Assembly (NCBI GenBank): GCA_050015055.1
Contig: JBEKCD010000003.1
Location: 62,001-126,000, forward strand
Source: JBEKCD01 sp050015055
Lineage (GTDB): Archaea > Thermoproteota > Bathyarchaeia > Bathyarchaeales > Bathycorpusculaceae
Direction of reading: 5' to 3'
Length of the DNA: 64,000 bases
Every line of letters starts with the position of its first letter. The stretch's first letter is position 1. The notes beneath the pieces were generated by a model, which worked only from the letters and a program-made list of their open reading frames with translations, had not been told where the DNA came from and ran no database searches. Made by a program: the position numbers and the translations under genes. Of the stretch, positions 26,324-35,034 are shown one piece after another.

Positions 26324-26852
26324 ACCTACTCAAATTTTAGCCGATAGCAGTTTTTATCTCTGCTTTTTAGAAGATATAAAACAACCAGAAGTGTTGACAA
26401 GGATATTGAATAGGTTAGATTTCTTAATAACACCAATAGTATACGAAGAGGTAAGCAAATCTGACAATTTCAAACATTTTCGGTCGAATCCTAAGATAAT
26501 CTTGCTTCCGAAGGAAAATCTCGGCGAGATACTGAAACCATTCTTCAGTAAAGGGCAAATAGAAAAAGGGGAAACTGAGGTAATAGAACTTGCCTACGAA
26601 TTTTATGCCGATGGTACTCCTAAGATGTTTATTCTTGATGACAAAGAACCAAGACTTTTCGTAATGCGAAACCTCCCATATTTGGTAGAGCTAATGGTCG
26701 GCACAGTTGGCTTTGTTGGAAAATGCTACTATGAATATGAAATTCTAAAGAAAAACGAAGCATCAGCGATTCTGCTTGTAATAAGTACCTCTACTTTCCG
26801 AGTAGAACCAGAAATTATAAATGAGGTATTAACCAAGATAAACAGCAGATAG
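26304..26852 (+). CDS. PIN-domain toxin-like ribonuclease
   Basis: 182 aa with PIN-like acidic positions: ILADSSFYLCFLED (first Asp, about 12), KGETEVIELAYEF (Glu, about 95), FILDDKEPRLFV (Asp, about 112-115). A late GTVGFVGKCYY resembles the LTGTLGVL-type turn near the end of VapC-like proteins. These acidic residues would hold Mg for RNA cleavage. It overlaps the antitoxin-like gene by 20 nt, as in toxin-antitoxin pairs, and is followed 2 nt later by the next gene. Confidence 0.6.
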   Translation: MSVSWIEPTQILADSSFYLCFLEDIKQPEVLTRILNRLDFLITPIVYEEVSKSDNFKHFRSNPKIILLPKENLGEILKPFFSKGQIEKGETEVIELAYEFYADGTPKMFILDDKEPRLFVMRNLPYLVELMVGTVGFVGKCYYEYEILKKNEASAILLVISTSTFRVEPEIINEVLTKINSR

Positions 26853-26854
26853 AG

Positions 26855-28051
26855 ATGGTTTCGGACATCAATATAACTGAAACAATAGAAGATAAGAAAT
26901 CGTGGTTCAACATCAAGAAATTTAGGATTGGCGATAATAATTTTGACAAACCTGAAAAAAGTCTTGACGTAAAAAGTCTCGACCAATCCACCTTCAATGA
27001 TCTGAAAAGCGAGTTTAAATTCTATGAAGCAACTAAGATCGTAAGAAGGTATAATAACCTCATAAAGTTGTCCGAAGAGGATGAAAAACAGAATATCGAT
27101 TACTTCTTCTACAAAAGAGACTGGCTTTCTAACGCGCCGAATGTTGTAAACTTCACTTTTGAATTTAATCCATTTGACTCCGTGAAGTCGATAGATGATT
27201 TGAGTTGGTTTTTTGACCAATACTACCCATATTCAAAGCTAATTTTGACAGTACCAAATATCAGGCTGAGGCGACGAGTTAACAAGAAAACTTTTGACAT
27301 AATTAGCCTTGATAACTACATGAAATTTGTAGATTCGGCTTTCGAGATTTTGAATGACAAGAACAACAAACCAATTTTTGTTCCTGTATCAATAAAGATG
27401 GGAATCAGGAAACTGAGTGAACTGATTGAACACTACTTGAAAAACGAGCATTATTTCTACTGGTTCGATTTTGAGGGGCAACCAATAAGCGAAATGAGCC
27501 TAGGCAGGTTGAGACACGTTTTCAACATCTTAAAGAAAAGCGAAAACTTTGGAAGAACAGTTAGTTACTTTACAAATATTAGGCGTGAAAAACTATCCAA
27601 CTCTAATGAACTGACAAGTGTTGCTTCTGACGCGCTATGTGCTATTGCTGGTGCAAACTTGATTGGGGTAAATCGAGAACCAATGAGATATTTCACGCCA
27701 CCCGAAACTCAAAGTGATACCTTGGGCAAGGCAGGAAAAGGAGATTCTACTATACGAAAAGCGACACCCATAGACCCAAGCCACAAAGCTAGAATATTCA
27801 ACAGAGATACTTACTACTATGTAAAAACAACTGATCCAGGTCTATTTCCGAAAACCAAGTACGTACCAATCAATGCTGCAAAGCTGAACGCTGAATTTAA
27901 GACCCAATCAGTATATTTTCTCCAAAATCAGAATATTGATACTTTGTTGAACGAGAAAAGTATGTTTAAAGATCAAAAAGCTGGCAATATGCTAAAGGAA
28001 TTGACTTCGAAATCAGAAGATCAAGGTCTGGACTTAACAGATTTCGTGTAG
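26855..28051 (+). CDS. TIM-barrel-like protein of unknown function, coupled to the PIN gene
   Basis: 398 aa, not recognised. Alternating strands and helices are visible through the middle: VVNFTFEFNPF, KLILTVPNI, IFVPVSIKMG, FYWFDFEGQP, VSYFTNIR, ANLIGVNREP, with amphipathic helices between, as in a beta/alpha barrel. The last strand with SDALCAIAGANLIGVN recalls the end of tRNA-guanine transglycosylase-type barrels, but zinc ligands are absent, so this is only a hint. It starts 2 nt after the PIN stop, so the four genes are one operon. A GC tract follows its stop at once (28060). Confidence 0.5.
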   Translation: MVSDINITETIEDKKSWFNIKKFRIGDNNFDKPEKSLDVKSLDQSTFNDLKSEFKFYEATKIVRRYNNLIKLSEEDEKQNIDYFFYKRDWLSNAPNVVNFTFEFNPFDSVKSIDDLSWFFDQYYPYSKLILTVPNIRLRRRVNKKTFDIISLDNYMKFVDSAFEILNDKNNKPIFVPVSIKMGIRKLSELIEHYLKNEHYFYWFDFEGQPISEMSLGRLRHVFNILKKSENFGRTVSYFTNIRREKLSNSNELTSVASDALCAIAGANLIGVNREPMRYFTPPETQSDTLGKAGKGDSTIRKATPIDPSHKARIFNRDTYYYVKTTDPGLFPKTKYVPINAAKLNAEFKTQSVYFLQNQNIDTLLNEKSMFKDQKAGNMLKELTSKSEDQGLDLTDFV

Positions 28052-28052
28052 T

Positions 28053-28526
28053 TTGAAGGGCGCGCGCGCTCGTTTCTGGCTTGCCTCTCAAATAACGGAG
28101 AAAAGGGAAATTGCAGACGCTCGAAAAGTGTTGGCTCAAGCTTCGACACTTTCAAAAACTAGACCAATGGCAATAGTGACAGACGGATTAAGAGCCTATC
28201 AAGACGCGATACCTAAAGAGTTCTTCACCATGAAGGGGCCAAGGACGCAGCATGTTCGGATTCCGAACATTAGAGATAAGTCAAACAACAACATGGTTGA
28301 AAGACTTCATGGAACGATCAGACAGAGAAACAAGGTCATGCGAGGACTCGATGATGTTGAAACCGCACAGACAATGATGGATGGTCTAAGAATCTACTAC
28401 AATTTCATAAGACCACACACAGCACTAAACGGAAAAACTCCAGCGCAAAAAGCAAATGTTGAATCTGATGAAGCAAAATGGATGTCTCTAATAAAAAAAG
28501 CAGCTAAGGCAAAAGGACACATGTAA
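28053..28526 (+). pseudogene. DDE transposase/integrase-core, N-terminally truncated
   Basis: Only the second half of an IS6-like or rve-type transposase. Visible: RFWLASQITEKREIADARK, the second catalytic Asp in AIVTDGLRAYQ, and the catalytic Glu in NNMVERLHGTIRQRNK, then YYNFIRPHTALNGKTPAQKA. The first catalytic Asp and the DNA-binding region are missing. The homologous part begins about one residue after the GC tract at 28060-28069, so the break lies at the tract. No terminal inverted repeats were found. Confidence 0.75.
28060..28069. repeat. GC tract at a transposase break point
   Basis: GCGCGCGCGC, ten alternating bases, lies 9 nt after the stop of the barrel-like gene and directly before the first homologous codons of the truncated transposase. 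Confidence 0.7.
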
Positions 28527-28533
28527 GCTCAGG

Positions 28534-28541
28534 TTTTTAAA
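28534..28541 (+). promoter_or_regulatory. TATA box of the type IIG gene
   Basis: TTTTTAAA is centred about 27 nt upstream of the ATG at 28565; leaderless transcript likely. Confidence 0.45.
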
Positions 28542-28564
28542 GAAAACTCGCTTATTTATGCTAT

Positions 28565-31500
28565 ATGTCTTCACCAGAGAAAACGGTTTTTCAGAAGAAT
28601 ATAGAAGAGTATCTTCGAGCAACCAAGAGGGCTAATTCACATCCTGGGAAACTCATAGCTTTCTCAGAACTCATGAAGTCAATATTTGGAGTTACGAGTT
28701 TCGACATTGTTCCGAATGTTGAACAATATGTAAAAACTGGAGGCGTGCTGGCTCTAAAAGGACGAATGGATTTGCATCTCGGACAGACTATAATGGAGTT
28801 TAAGATAGACCTTAATAGAGAACTTGAGACGGGCATAGAGGAAATCGAGCGATATACGTCTATCTTGAGGGAAAGCAAGAAGAAAGTGGCAGAGTGCATA
28901 ATTACAGACGGATTGCAGTTTAAGGTTTATACTGTTCGCGAGAAAGCTGTTCTAGTTCGTGAGATTAATTTCCAAGAAGTTACCCCTGAACAAGCCATCA
29001 TGTTCTTAGATGCTTTCCTTTTCAGCGAAAGGAAAATACCGACCGCGGAAGACTTAAATATGCGTTTCGGACCTGGCTCGGCGATCTATGAAGAAGTTGT
29101 CGGAGAACTAACCGACCTTTTCAAGGCAATAAAAGACCCTGTCAAATTTGAACTCTGGGCCAAAAATATGCAACTTGTCTATGGTTCTACACCTCCAAAT
29201 GAGGCGTTTGTTTCGCATACCTATCTCATGATTTTGGTGAAATTACTACTAGCTAAACAATTAACTAAAGGTGCAGAGCTACCTGTTCGGGATGCATTAA
29301 CAGGTAAATTGTTCAGTTCACAAGGAATTAACATAATAGAAGATGACTTCTTCTCATGGGTTCTAAATCCATTATTTTGGCCTCAAGTAAAAACACTATT
29401 ACACACCTTGACAGACGCATTTGACAGTTACGATCTTAGTGCTGTAGACGAGGACATATTCAAAGAAATCTATCAAGACATAGTAAAACGAGCTGACCGC
29501 CATAAACTTGGCGAGTATTACACGCCTGAATGGTTGGCAGAACTCACCTTAAATGAAGCAATTTCAATAATGGACCCAAAACACCAAATCAGAATCTATT
29601 CCATTCTTGATCCTGCCTGTGGTTCAGGCACATTTCTCACAAATGCGATAGCCCTGCTCAAAAGGAATGGGTGTTCTCTTGAGGAAATTCTCGACAATAT
29701 CTATGGCATTGATCTCAATCCTCTAGCAGTTGCCATAGCAAGAGCAAATTACTTGCTTGCCTTAGGTAAGTTGGTTGAAACTAAGAAAAGTGCTATTTTC
29801 ATTCCTGTGTTTATGGCAGATTCGATAAGACTTCCTCAGACTCGTAAGGAGCTTCATCATGGAGATAGTATTTTAGCGATAGACGTAGAGCAGAATGTCC
29901 AACTCAATCTTCCTCTGGAGATAGCCCTTGACGATAACAAATTAAGAAACCTATTGACTATCTTCAACGATGTCTTAGCGGAATACAAGTCTGGTACACT
30001 GACAGACGATCAGGTCATAAGAACATTTGGAAACTTGTATCAAGGAACCAAAAGAGAAACAGAGATTCTAGAGAATACCTTAGCAACAATGATTAAACTC
30101 ATTGATACCAACAAAGATTCAGTTTGGGTTTTCATGCTACGAAACATCTACGCACCATTACGAATGATAAGGAGAAAATTCCTGCTGGTAGTTGGAAACC
30201 CTCCATGGATTTCGTTCAAGTACATAGAGAACACTTCATATCAAGATTTTGTCAAGAAAACAACTTTCAAATATAGGCTTCTAGAAAGAAGACAAACAGA
30301 TTTGTTCACGCAAATGGATTCATCTACAGCATTCTATTGCTCAACCGCTGATGTCTATTTGCCGAAAATCGGATTTTTGGCCTTTGTAATGCCCAGAAGT
30401 ATTCTCACTGGTGCCAAGCAACATGAAGCCTTCAAGAAACAAAGAAAGCCTCAGATGAAAATCCTCAAAATACTAGATGTTGAAAAGGTAAATCCATTGT
30501 TTAAAGTCGATGCATGTTCCTTAATTGCAGAGAAGGGTGAAGCGACTGCATACCCAGTGGCATCTCTCAGCATTGAAGGAAAGTTACCCGAAAAGAATCT
30601 ACGTCTAAACAGAGCCATGAAATACATGACTTTCACGGAAACAACTTATAGCCCACCTACAAAGGGAAAGAAGATGAGTCCGTATCATGATAAAGTCCTA
30701 TCAGGCGCATGTATTTACCCTAGAACATTATGGTTTATCAAGTTCGCGGAGAGCCCTTTTGGAATTAATCCTGAATCTCCTCTAGTAGAAAGCTTAGTTT
30801 TGCCCGACGCTAAGGAACCGTGGAAAAACATAATCCTCAAGGATGAAGTGGAGAGTGATTTCATCTTTTTCACGGTAACTGGAAAAACTCTTTTACCTTT
30901 TAAGGTTCAGTTTCAACCAGTCGTCTTGCCCATAAAAAAAGGAGTCCTAAAATTCACTATACTGACTCCTGATGAACTGAGGCAAGATGGCAAGTTAAAA
31001 ATGGCTAACTGGCTAGACAAAGCCCAAGAAAGGTGGACTGAGAACGCCACCAAGACAGCTTTGAAAACATATCCAAAAGTAATGGACTATGTTAACTACC
31101 ACAATAAGTTAACTCTTCAACCGCAAAACCATAAATATTATTTGCTTCAGACAGCCTCTGGGTCAAACCTAGCGGCGGCAGTCGTAGATACTCAGAAAAT
31201 ACCTACTTTGGCAATAGGCAAAGCACAAATTGTTCCAAAAGGGTTTGTTGCAGACTACAAGACCTTTTGGTTCAGTACATCTGTACGCGATGAAGCATAC
31301 TATCTGGCCGCAATATTAAATTCGAATGTCTTGGATGAAAAAATTAAGCAGTACCAATCAAGAGGCAAATGGGGTCCTCGCGACATATGCAGACTGCCAT
31401 TTGAACAAAACATACCTCAATTTGACCCAAACAACGAACTTCATAAACAATTGGCAATCGCTGGACTAGAAGCTTCTACCGAAGCTGCAAAAGTCGAAAA

Positions 31501-31603
31501 AACCTCAAGAACAAAGACAAAAGCAGCGATTCCTTCTATGAAAAAGATTGATAGGCTTGTGCTTGAACTTCTCGATAAAGGAAAACCCACAACAACCGTC
31601 TAA
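28565..31603 (+). CDS. type IIG restriction-modification fusion enzyme
   Basis: A 1012 aa fusion that both cuts and methylates DNA. N-terminal nuclease: GRMDLHLG (D about 69) and IMEFKIDL (E-x-K about 78-81). A helical linker follows. The N6-adenine methyltransferase has LGEYYTPEWLA, motif I LDPACGSGTFL (about 348-358), GIDLNPLAVAIARANY, and motif IV VVGNPPWIS (about 542-550). The C-terminal third (FKTFWFSTS..., KWGPRDICRLPF) is the target-recognition region of Eco57I-like enzymes. No separate methylase or specificity gene is present, consistent with type IIG. It probably protects the element host from foreign DNA. Confidence 0.85.
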   Translation: MSSPEKTVFQKNIEEYLRATKRANSHPGKLIAFSELMKSIFGVTSFDIVPNVEQYVKTGGVLALKGRMDLHLGQTIMEFKIDLNRELETGIEEIERYTSILRESKKKVAECIITDGLQFKVYTVREKAVLVREINFQEVTPEQAIMFLDAFLFSERKIPTAEDLNMRFGPGSAIYEEVVGELTDLFKAIKDPVKFELWAKNMQLVYGSTPPNEAFVSHTYLMILVKLLLAKQLTKGAELPVRDALTGKLFSSQGINIIEDDFFSWVLNPLFWPQVKTLLHTLTDAFDSYDLSAVDEDIFKEIYQDIVKRADRHKLGEYYTPEWLAELTLNEAISIMDPKHQIRIYSILDPACGSGTFLTNAIALLKRNGCSLEEILDNIYGIDLNPLAVAIARANYLLALGKLVETKKSAIFIPVFMADSIRLPQTRKELHHGDSILAIDVEQNVQLNLPLEIALDDNKLRNLLTIFNDVLAEYKSGTLTDDQVIRTFGNLYQGTKRETEILENTLATMIKLIDTNKDSVWVFMLRNIYAPLRMIRRKFLLVVGNPPWISFKYIENTSYQDFVKKTTFKYRLLERRQTDLFTQMDSSTAFYCSTADVYLPKIGFLAFVMPRSILTGAKQHEAFKKQRKPQMKILKILDVEKVNPLFKVDACSLIAEKGEATAYPVASLSIEGKLPEKNLRLNRAMKYMTFTETTYSPPTKGKKMSPYHDKVLSGACIYPRTLWFIKFAESPFGINPESPLVESLVLPDAKEPWKNIILKDEVESDFIFFTVTGKTLLPFKVQFQPVVLPIKKGVLKFTILTPDELRQDGKLKMANWLDKAQERWTENATKTALKTYPKVMDYVNYHNKLTLQPQNHKYYLLQTASGSNLAAAVVDTQKIPTLAIGKAQIVPKGFVADYKTFWFSTSVRDEAYYLAAILNSNVLDEKIKQYQSRGKWGPRDICRLPFEQNIPQFDPNNELHKQLAIAGLEASTEAAKVEKTSRTKTKAAIPSMKKIDRLVLELLDKGKPTTTV

Positions 31604-31646
31604 GAAGCCCCGTGAGTTAACAGAATCGCACAAGCAAAAGTAGAAA

Positions 31647-31709
31647 AGAAGAATGGGCCGAGATGGTCTCTTGGAAAACCTGCTTTTCATGAGGTCAGCC
31701 CATTCTTCT
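31647..31709. repeat. 12-bp inverted repeat, possible structured RNA or terminator
   Basis: AGAAGAATGGGC (31647-31658) pairs perfectly with GCCCATTCTTCT (31698-31709); the 39-nt loop contains a further GAGA-TGG-TCTC hairpin. It sits 44 nt after the type IIG stop. May be a terminator, a small RNA, or a deleted small mobile element. Confidence 0.5.
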
Positions 31710-31892
31710 CTCTACCACGTTATACATGTTTACCGTTAATATGCATTATGATATAGTCTTCTATAGAATTCTTCTAACGATTATTCCGCCAATTCTTGCC
31801 ACATGCGAGTTGCATATCCGTTTACGTCAGAAAGCGCCGATGGTTAACAAACTTCTTTAAGCGCCGAAGAGTTAACAGAACCAATTGGCACA

Positions 31893-31907
31893 ACGCTTTT
31901 ATCTTAA
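31893..31907 (+). promoter_or_regulatory. promoter of the HD-ImmA pair
   Basis: ACGCTTTTATCTTAA, with the TATA-like TTTTATCTTAA about 40 nt before the TTG start at 31943. The same 15-mer precedes the DUF262 gene at 43027-43041. Confidence 0.4.
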
Positions 31908-31942
31908 CCGCTCCAAACTCGAACTCTTAGAGGAACCTACAC

Positions 31943-33760
31943 TTGAACCCTAATGAGCAGCTTTTACTAGCATCATATCTTATTGACGAATTGATCAAAG
32001 AAGACAAGACGGTCCGTGATCCCGTGCATGGAGATATACTCTGGAATCATCTGGAAACATCCGTCATTGATACAGAGATATTTCAAAGATTAAGAAGAAT
32101 AAAGCAGTTAGGAACAGTGCACTTCGTTTATCCCGGAGCAGAACATTCACGGTTCCAACATAGCCTAGGTACACTTCACATGGCAAAAATTCTGCTCCAA
32201 TGTATAAGAAACAACAGATTTTCCGAGTATCGATCGTTTGGCAACCATGCCCAGGATTCTGCTTTCGAGCTAGTAGTAAGACTTGCCGCTTTAATACATG
32301 ATGTTCATGAATTTCCTCTCTCACACACACTGGAAAAAGAAGGCAACATATTTCCGCCACAATGGAAGGTTAGAACGTTCAACAAGAGGATTCTGGGAGA
32401 AGGGAGCGAGATATTCAAAGCGATTTCGGACAATATCCTGAAAATTCTCGGTCCAGAAGAATCGGCGAGAGCTTTGGCAGGTCAGCCCGTGTTAAATGCC
32501 AAAGACAAAGAAGAGTTCTCTAAACTTCTGACAAAGACGATAATAACCTTCGCTTACAAGGTCGTAAAGGGTCGGAAATTCGCATTATCAGGGATTACCA
32601 ATGAGTTGTTTGGCGACGAAGACATAATAACAAATCTTATAGACAAGAAATTCTTGGTGGCCGCCAATCAAATAGTCCTCGATACAGTGTGCGCCGATTT
32701 GCTGGACTATTTGCCGCGAGATTTCTGTTTCTGCGGCATAAAGAAAACTTATGATGAAAGATTTCTCAAATATGCAAGCATAAGCACGTACATAGATGGA
32801 ACGAAGAAGAAGCAGTACCCTGTTTTTGCGTATAATCTAGTAGGGAAGAGAAAAGAGTTAAAGCAATCGGTTCTTTCTTCCTTGTTTGATGCACTTGAGC
32901 TGAGATACACTCTAGCTGAACTTATACATACGCATCGAACAAAGAACGCCTTTTCTGCAATGGCTATAGAAGCATTCAACTTCTATTATCAGTCTTTGGA
33001 TGAGGACGCACGGCAGAAACTTGCAGCCGAAATGATGCATATGGGCGATGATGATATGTTGTCATATGTCAGAAGGCAAAACCCCGGGTCAGAACAAAAC
33101 CTCGCGTCAGAGCATATCCTTGATCATTATTTCAAACGCCGCCCTTATCAAGAATGCATTCTCTGCAGATACAAAACAGTTGAAGATGAACCAGATATCA
33201 AGAAGGCTTTGAAAGAACACTTGTATAATCCTCGAGAACGATTGTTTCTTGAAAAACTACTGGTGAAATGGCTGAACTATGACCTGCCGTCCGCGAGACT
33301 GCGAGAAGGGGATTTTCTGATATACCTTATGCCACTACCAGGTCGGCTATTCAAAGAACTCAAGACTAATGTTAAGTATCTAGATCAGGAGGGAAAGGAC
33401 AAGGTTGGAACTTTGCTCTCGTTGACAACCGCTGAGAAAGACTACAGTTCTATGTCACGTACGATGCGGATAATAATGGAGAGGACCATATTGCAGCGCC
33501 AGCTCCTCATAAAGAAATTCAAGAATCTTTGGCATGCTTCGTTGTTCATTTCGCCAGATGTAGATCATGAAACTGTCCAACCAATTGCGGTCGCGCTGAT
33601 AGAAAAATTCTTCTCATGTGCCAGAAGCAAAATACAGTTTGAGGCTGAAACTCCGAAAGCTCCAACGCTCAGCAATGAACTCAACGACAGAGTGTTGAAA
33701 ATTGTGCAAGACAAAAAACGTAGCTTCGCTACATTCGAAGATATTTTCAACAACAGTTGA
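31943..33760 (+). CDS. HD-domain phosphohydrolase, SamHD1/dNTPase-like
   Basis: 605 aa. The HD domain is typical: TVRDPVHGDILWN near residue 20, RLRRIKQLGTVHFVYPGAEHSRFQHSLGT with the first His, ALIHDVHEFPLSHTLE (H118-D119), and a later Asp in DTVCADLLDYLPRD. This is the SamHD1-like family that hydrolyses deoxynucleotides; related proteins deplete dNTPs in phage defence. The C-terminal 250 residues are family-typical. Its stop is overlapped by the downstream ImmA-like gene, so both are co-expressed. Start TTG at 31943; substrate and trigger are inferred. Confidence 0.8.
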   Translation: MNPNEQLLLASYLIDELIKEDKTVRDPVHGDILWNHLETSVIDTEIFQRLRRIKQLGTVHFVYPGAEHSRFQHSLGTLHMAKILLQCIRNNRFSEYRSFGNHAQDSAFELVVRLAALIHDVHEFPLSHTLEKEGNIFPPQWKVRTFNKRILGEGSEIFKAISDNILKILGPEESARALAGQPVLNAKDKEEFSKLLTKTIITFAYKVVKGRKFALSGITNELFGDEDIITNLIDKKFLVAANQIVLDTVCADLLDYLPRDFCFCGIKKTYDERFLKYASISTYIDGTKKKQYPVFAYNLVGKRKELKQSVLSSLFDALELRYTLAELIHTHRTKNAFSAMAIEAFNFYYQSLDEDARQKLAAEMMHMGDDDMLSYVRRQNPGSEQNLASEHILDHYFKRRPYQECILCRYKTVEDEPDIKKALKEHLYNPRERLFLEKLLVKWLNYDLPSARLREGDFLIYLMPLPGRLFKELKTNVKYLDQEGKDKVGTLLSLTTAEKDYSSMSRTMRIIMERTILQRQLLIKKFKNLWHASLFISPDVDHETVQPIAVALIEKFFSCARSKIQFEAETPKAPTLSNELNDRVLKIVQDKKRSFATFEDIFNNS

Positions 33761-34700
33761 GAGCGTCAACCCATTGAGTAATAACAGATCTTCCGTGGAA
33801 GAGCTCATATTCAGGAAGTTCGGGGAAGAATATGGAAAAACCATGGCAGCTAACAGATCAACAGCATTCAAGAAGCTGAGGCAAGCCCTGAGCACTGATG
33901 TCGAAGATCTTTTGAAAAAGAACATGATGGTTGGCCCTCCTTTTGAGCCGTCCAAAGTTCACAGAATTGGGCATGCGAAGATAGAGTTTAAATATGTTCC
34001 AAGAAACGAAATCGGAGCGGATGGTTGTATGCAAGCGACCAGTGAGGGTTTTCTCCTGAAAGTGGACCAAATGCTGGCGGAGAAAGCAAAACACAGACAT
34101 AGATTGAGATCAACCACAACTCATGAGCTTATGCACACATTCTTCTATGATACGAGTGTGTTGCCTCCGATCAAACTTGGTTTTGGTGATGCATCAAGAG
34201 AGCATTTTCTTATGGAAGAAGAGTTATGCCACTATCTTTCAAGAGTCTTCTTGATGCCCACCTTCTCGGTGCTTGATTTGGCATCTAAGGACAAATCGAT
34301 AGGGTTTCCCTCGGTTAGGAACATAGGCCGTCTAAAATCCATGTTTGTCGTTTCTTCAGAGATAATTGCCTACAGGATGATAACTGACTTATCAATTTGG
34401 AACTCTGTTTTTGTCAAGCTTGTACAGGAAGGGACTCTCTTTAGGTCAAAAACAAGACTGAAAAGCAAAATAAATCCTTTGTATAGAAAGATGACAATTC
34501 CAAAATATATCCCTGAGCGAGAGCCCCGTAATGAATGGCTGAGACGACTTTCAAACCATATCTTAAAAACAGTGGAGAAAAAGCGATTTGAGGAGCTGGT
34601 GCCTTTGGGAGGAACAATGATTGCGTTGGAGTCTGAGATAGAAACGGTCGATCCGCTGTCAATCGTGACGCTTGCATACGAGGAAAACTATGCGGGTTAA
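33702..34700 (+). CDS. ImmA/IrrE-type metallopeptidase
   Basis: 332 aa as called, with the zinc-peptidase motif TTTHELMHTFFYD (HExxH, about 138-150) and, about 30 residues later, the third-ligand motif MEEELCHYLSRVFLMP. Both are characteristic of the ImmA/IrrE (DUF955) family, which cleaves a repressor or regulator when activated. It overlaps the HD gene by 59 nt as called; a TTG at 33774, preceded by GAGAG, would give no overlap. The pair may be a sensor-effector defence unit: peptidase releases or activates the dNTPase. That link is inference. Confidence 0.75.
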   Translation: MCKTKNVASLHSKIFSTTVESVNPLSNNRSSVEELIFRKFGEEYGKTMAANRSTAFKKLRQALSTDVEDLLKKNMMVGPPFEPSKVHRIGHAKIEFKYVPRNEIGADGCMQATSEGFLLKVDQMLAEKAKHRHRLRSTTTHELMHTFFYDTSVLPPIKLGFGDASREHFLMEEELCHYLSRVFLMPTFSVLDLASKDKSIGFPSVRNIGRLKSMFVVSSEIIAYRMITDLSIWNSVFVKLVQEGTLFRSKTRLKSKINPLYRKMTIPKYIPEREPRNEWLRRLSNHILKTVEKKRFEELVPLGGTMIALESEIETVDPLSIVTLAYEENYAG

Positions 34701-34710
34701 AATGCTCCAA

Positions 34711-34797
34711 TCATAATTCTCTGTTATGGCGATCCAGATACTCCTTTACAGCGATTTCAACCTCGGCACTTGCTTTCTTAGCGGTCCCGTGTCCGCA
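34711..34797 (-). pseudogene. C-terminal remnant of an RHH gene
   Basis: The minus strand reads GTAKKASAEVEIAVKEYLDR, then HNREL and a stop. This matches the end of the RHH protein at 15137-15286 (GAAKKASIEVEAAVREYLNK) in 14 of 20 aligned positions. The first half is missing. It begins 10 nt after the ImmA-like stop, on the opposite strand, and probably marks a recombination between element copies. Confidence 0.6.
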
Positions 34798-35034
34798 CGA
34801 CATAACAATCCTCTAGCGGGCTCGGCACTCAGCACGAGCGCTGTTCAACCCCTGAAGGTTAGCGAAGTTAAACAATCGTTACCTTTCACAGAGATCAAGC
34901 CAAGCGGATAAGTCCGTTCTAAAGTCCATTGCCACGCGTGTGGCAATGTTAACTCATGCCAGAGAAATTGTGGAACTGCAACAGTACGAAACCATAAATA
35001 TCCCTCTCTGTTGAAGGTTTGCAAGTGAGCTTCT
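34798..35034. other. intergenic stretch upstream of the AlbA gene
   Basis: About 237 nt, no gene. An imperfect dyad and the AT-rich part near 34990-35005 (CCATAAATATCC) could be the promoter. Confidence 0.35.

Larger units (their letters stand above)
31604..31942. other. intergenic stretch with hairpin and promoter
   Basis: About 340 nt. It holds the 12-bp inverted repeat at 31647-31709, two copies of GAGTTAACAGAA (about 31612 and 31869) and the TATA region of the HD gene at 31893-31907. No gene seen. Confidence 0.45.
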
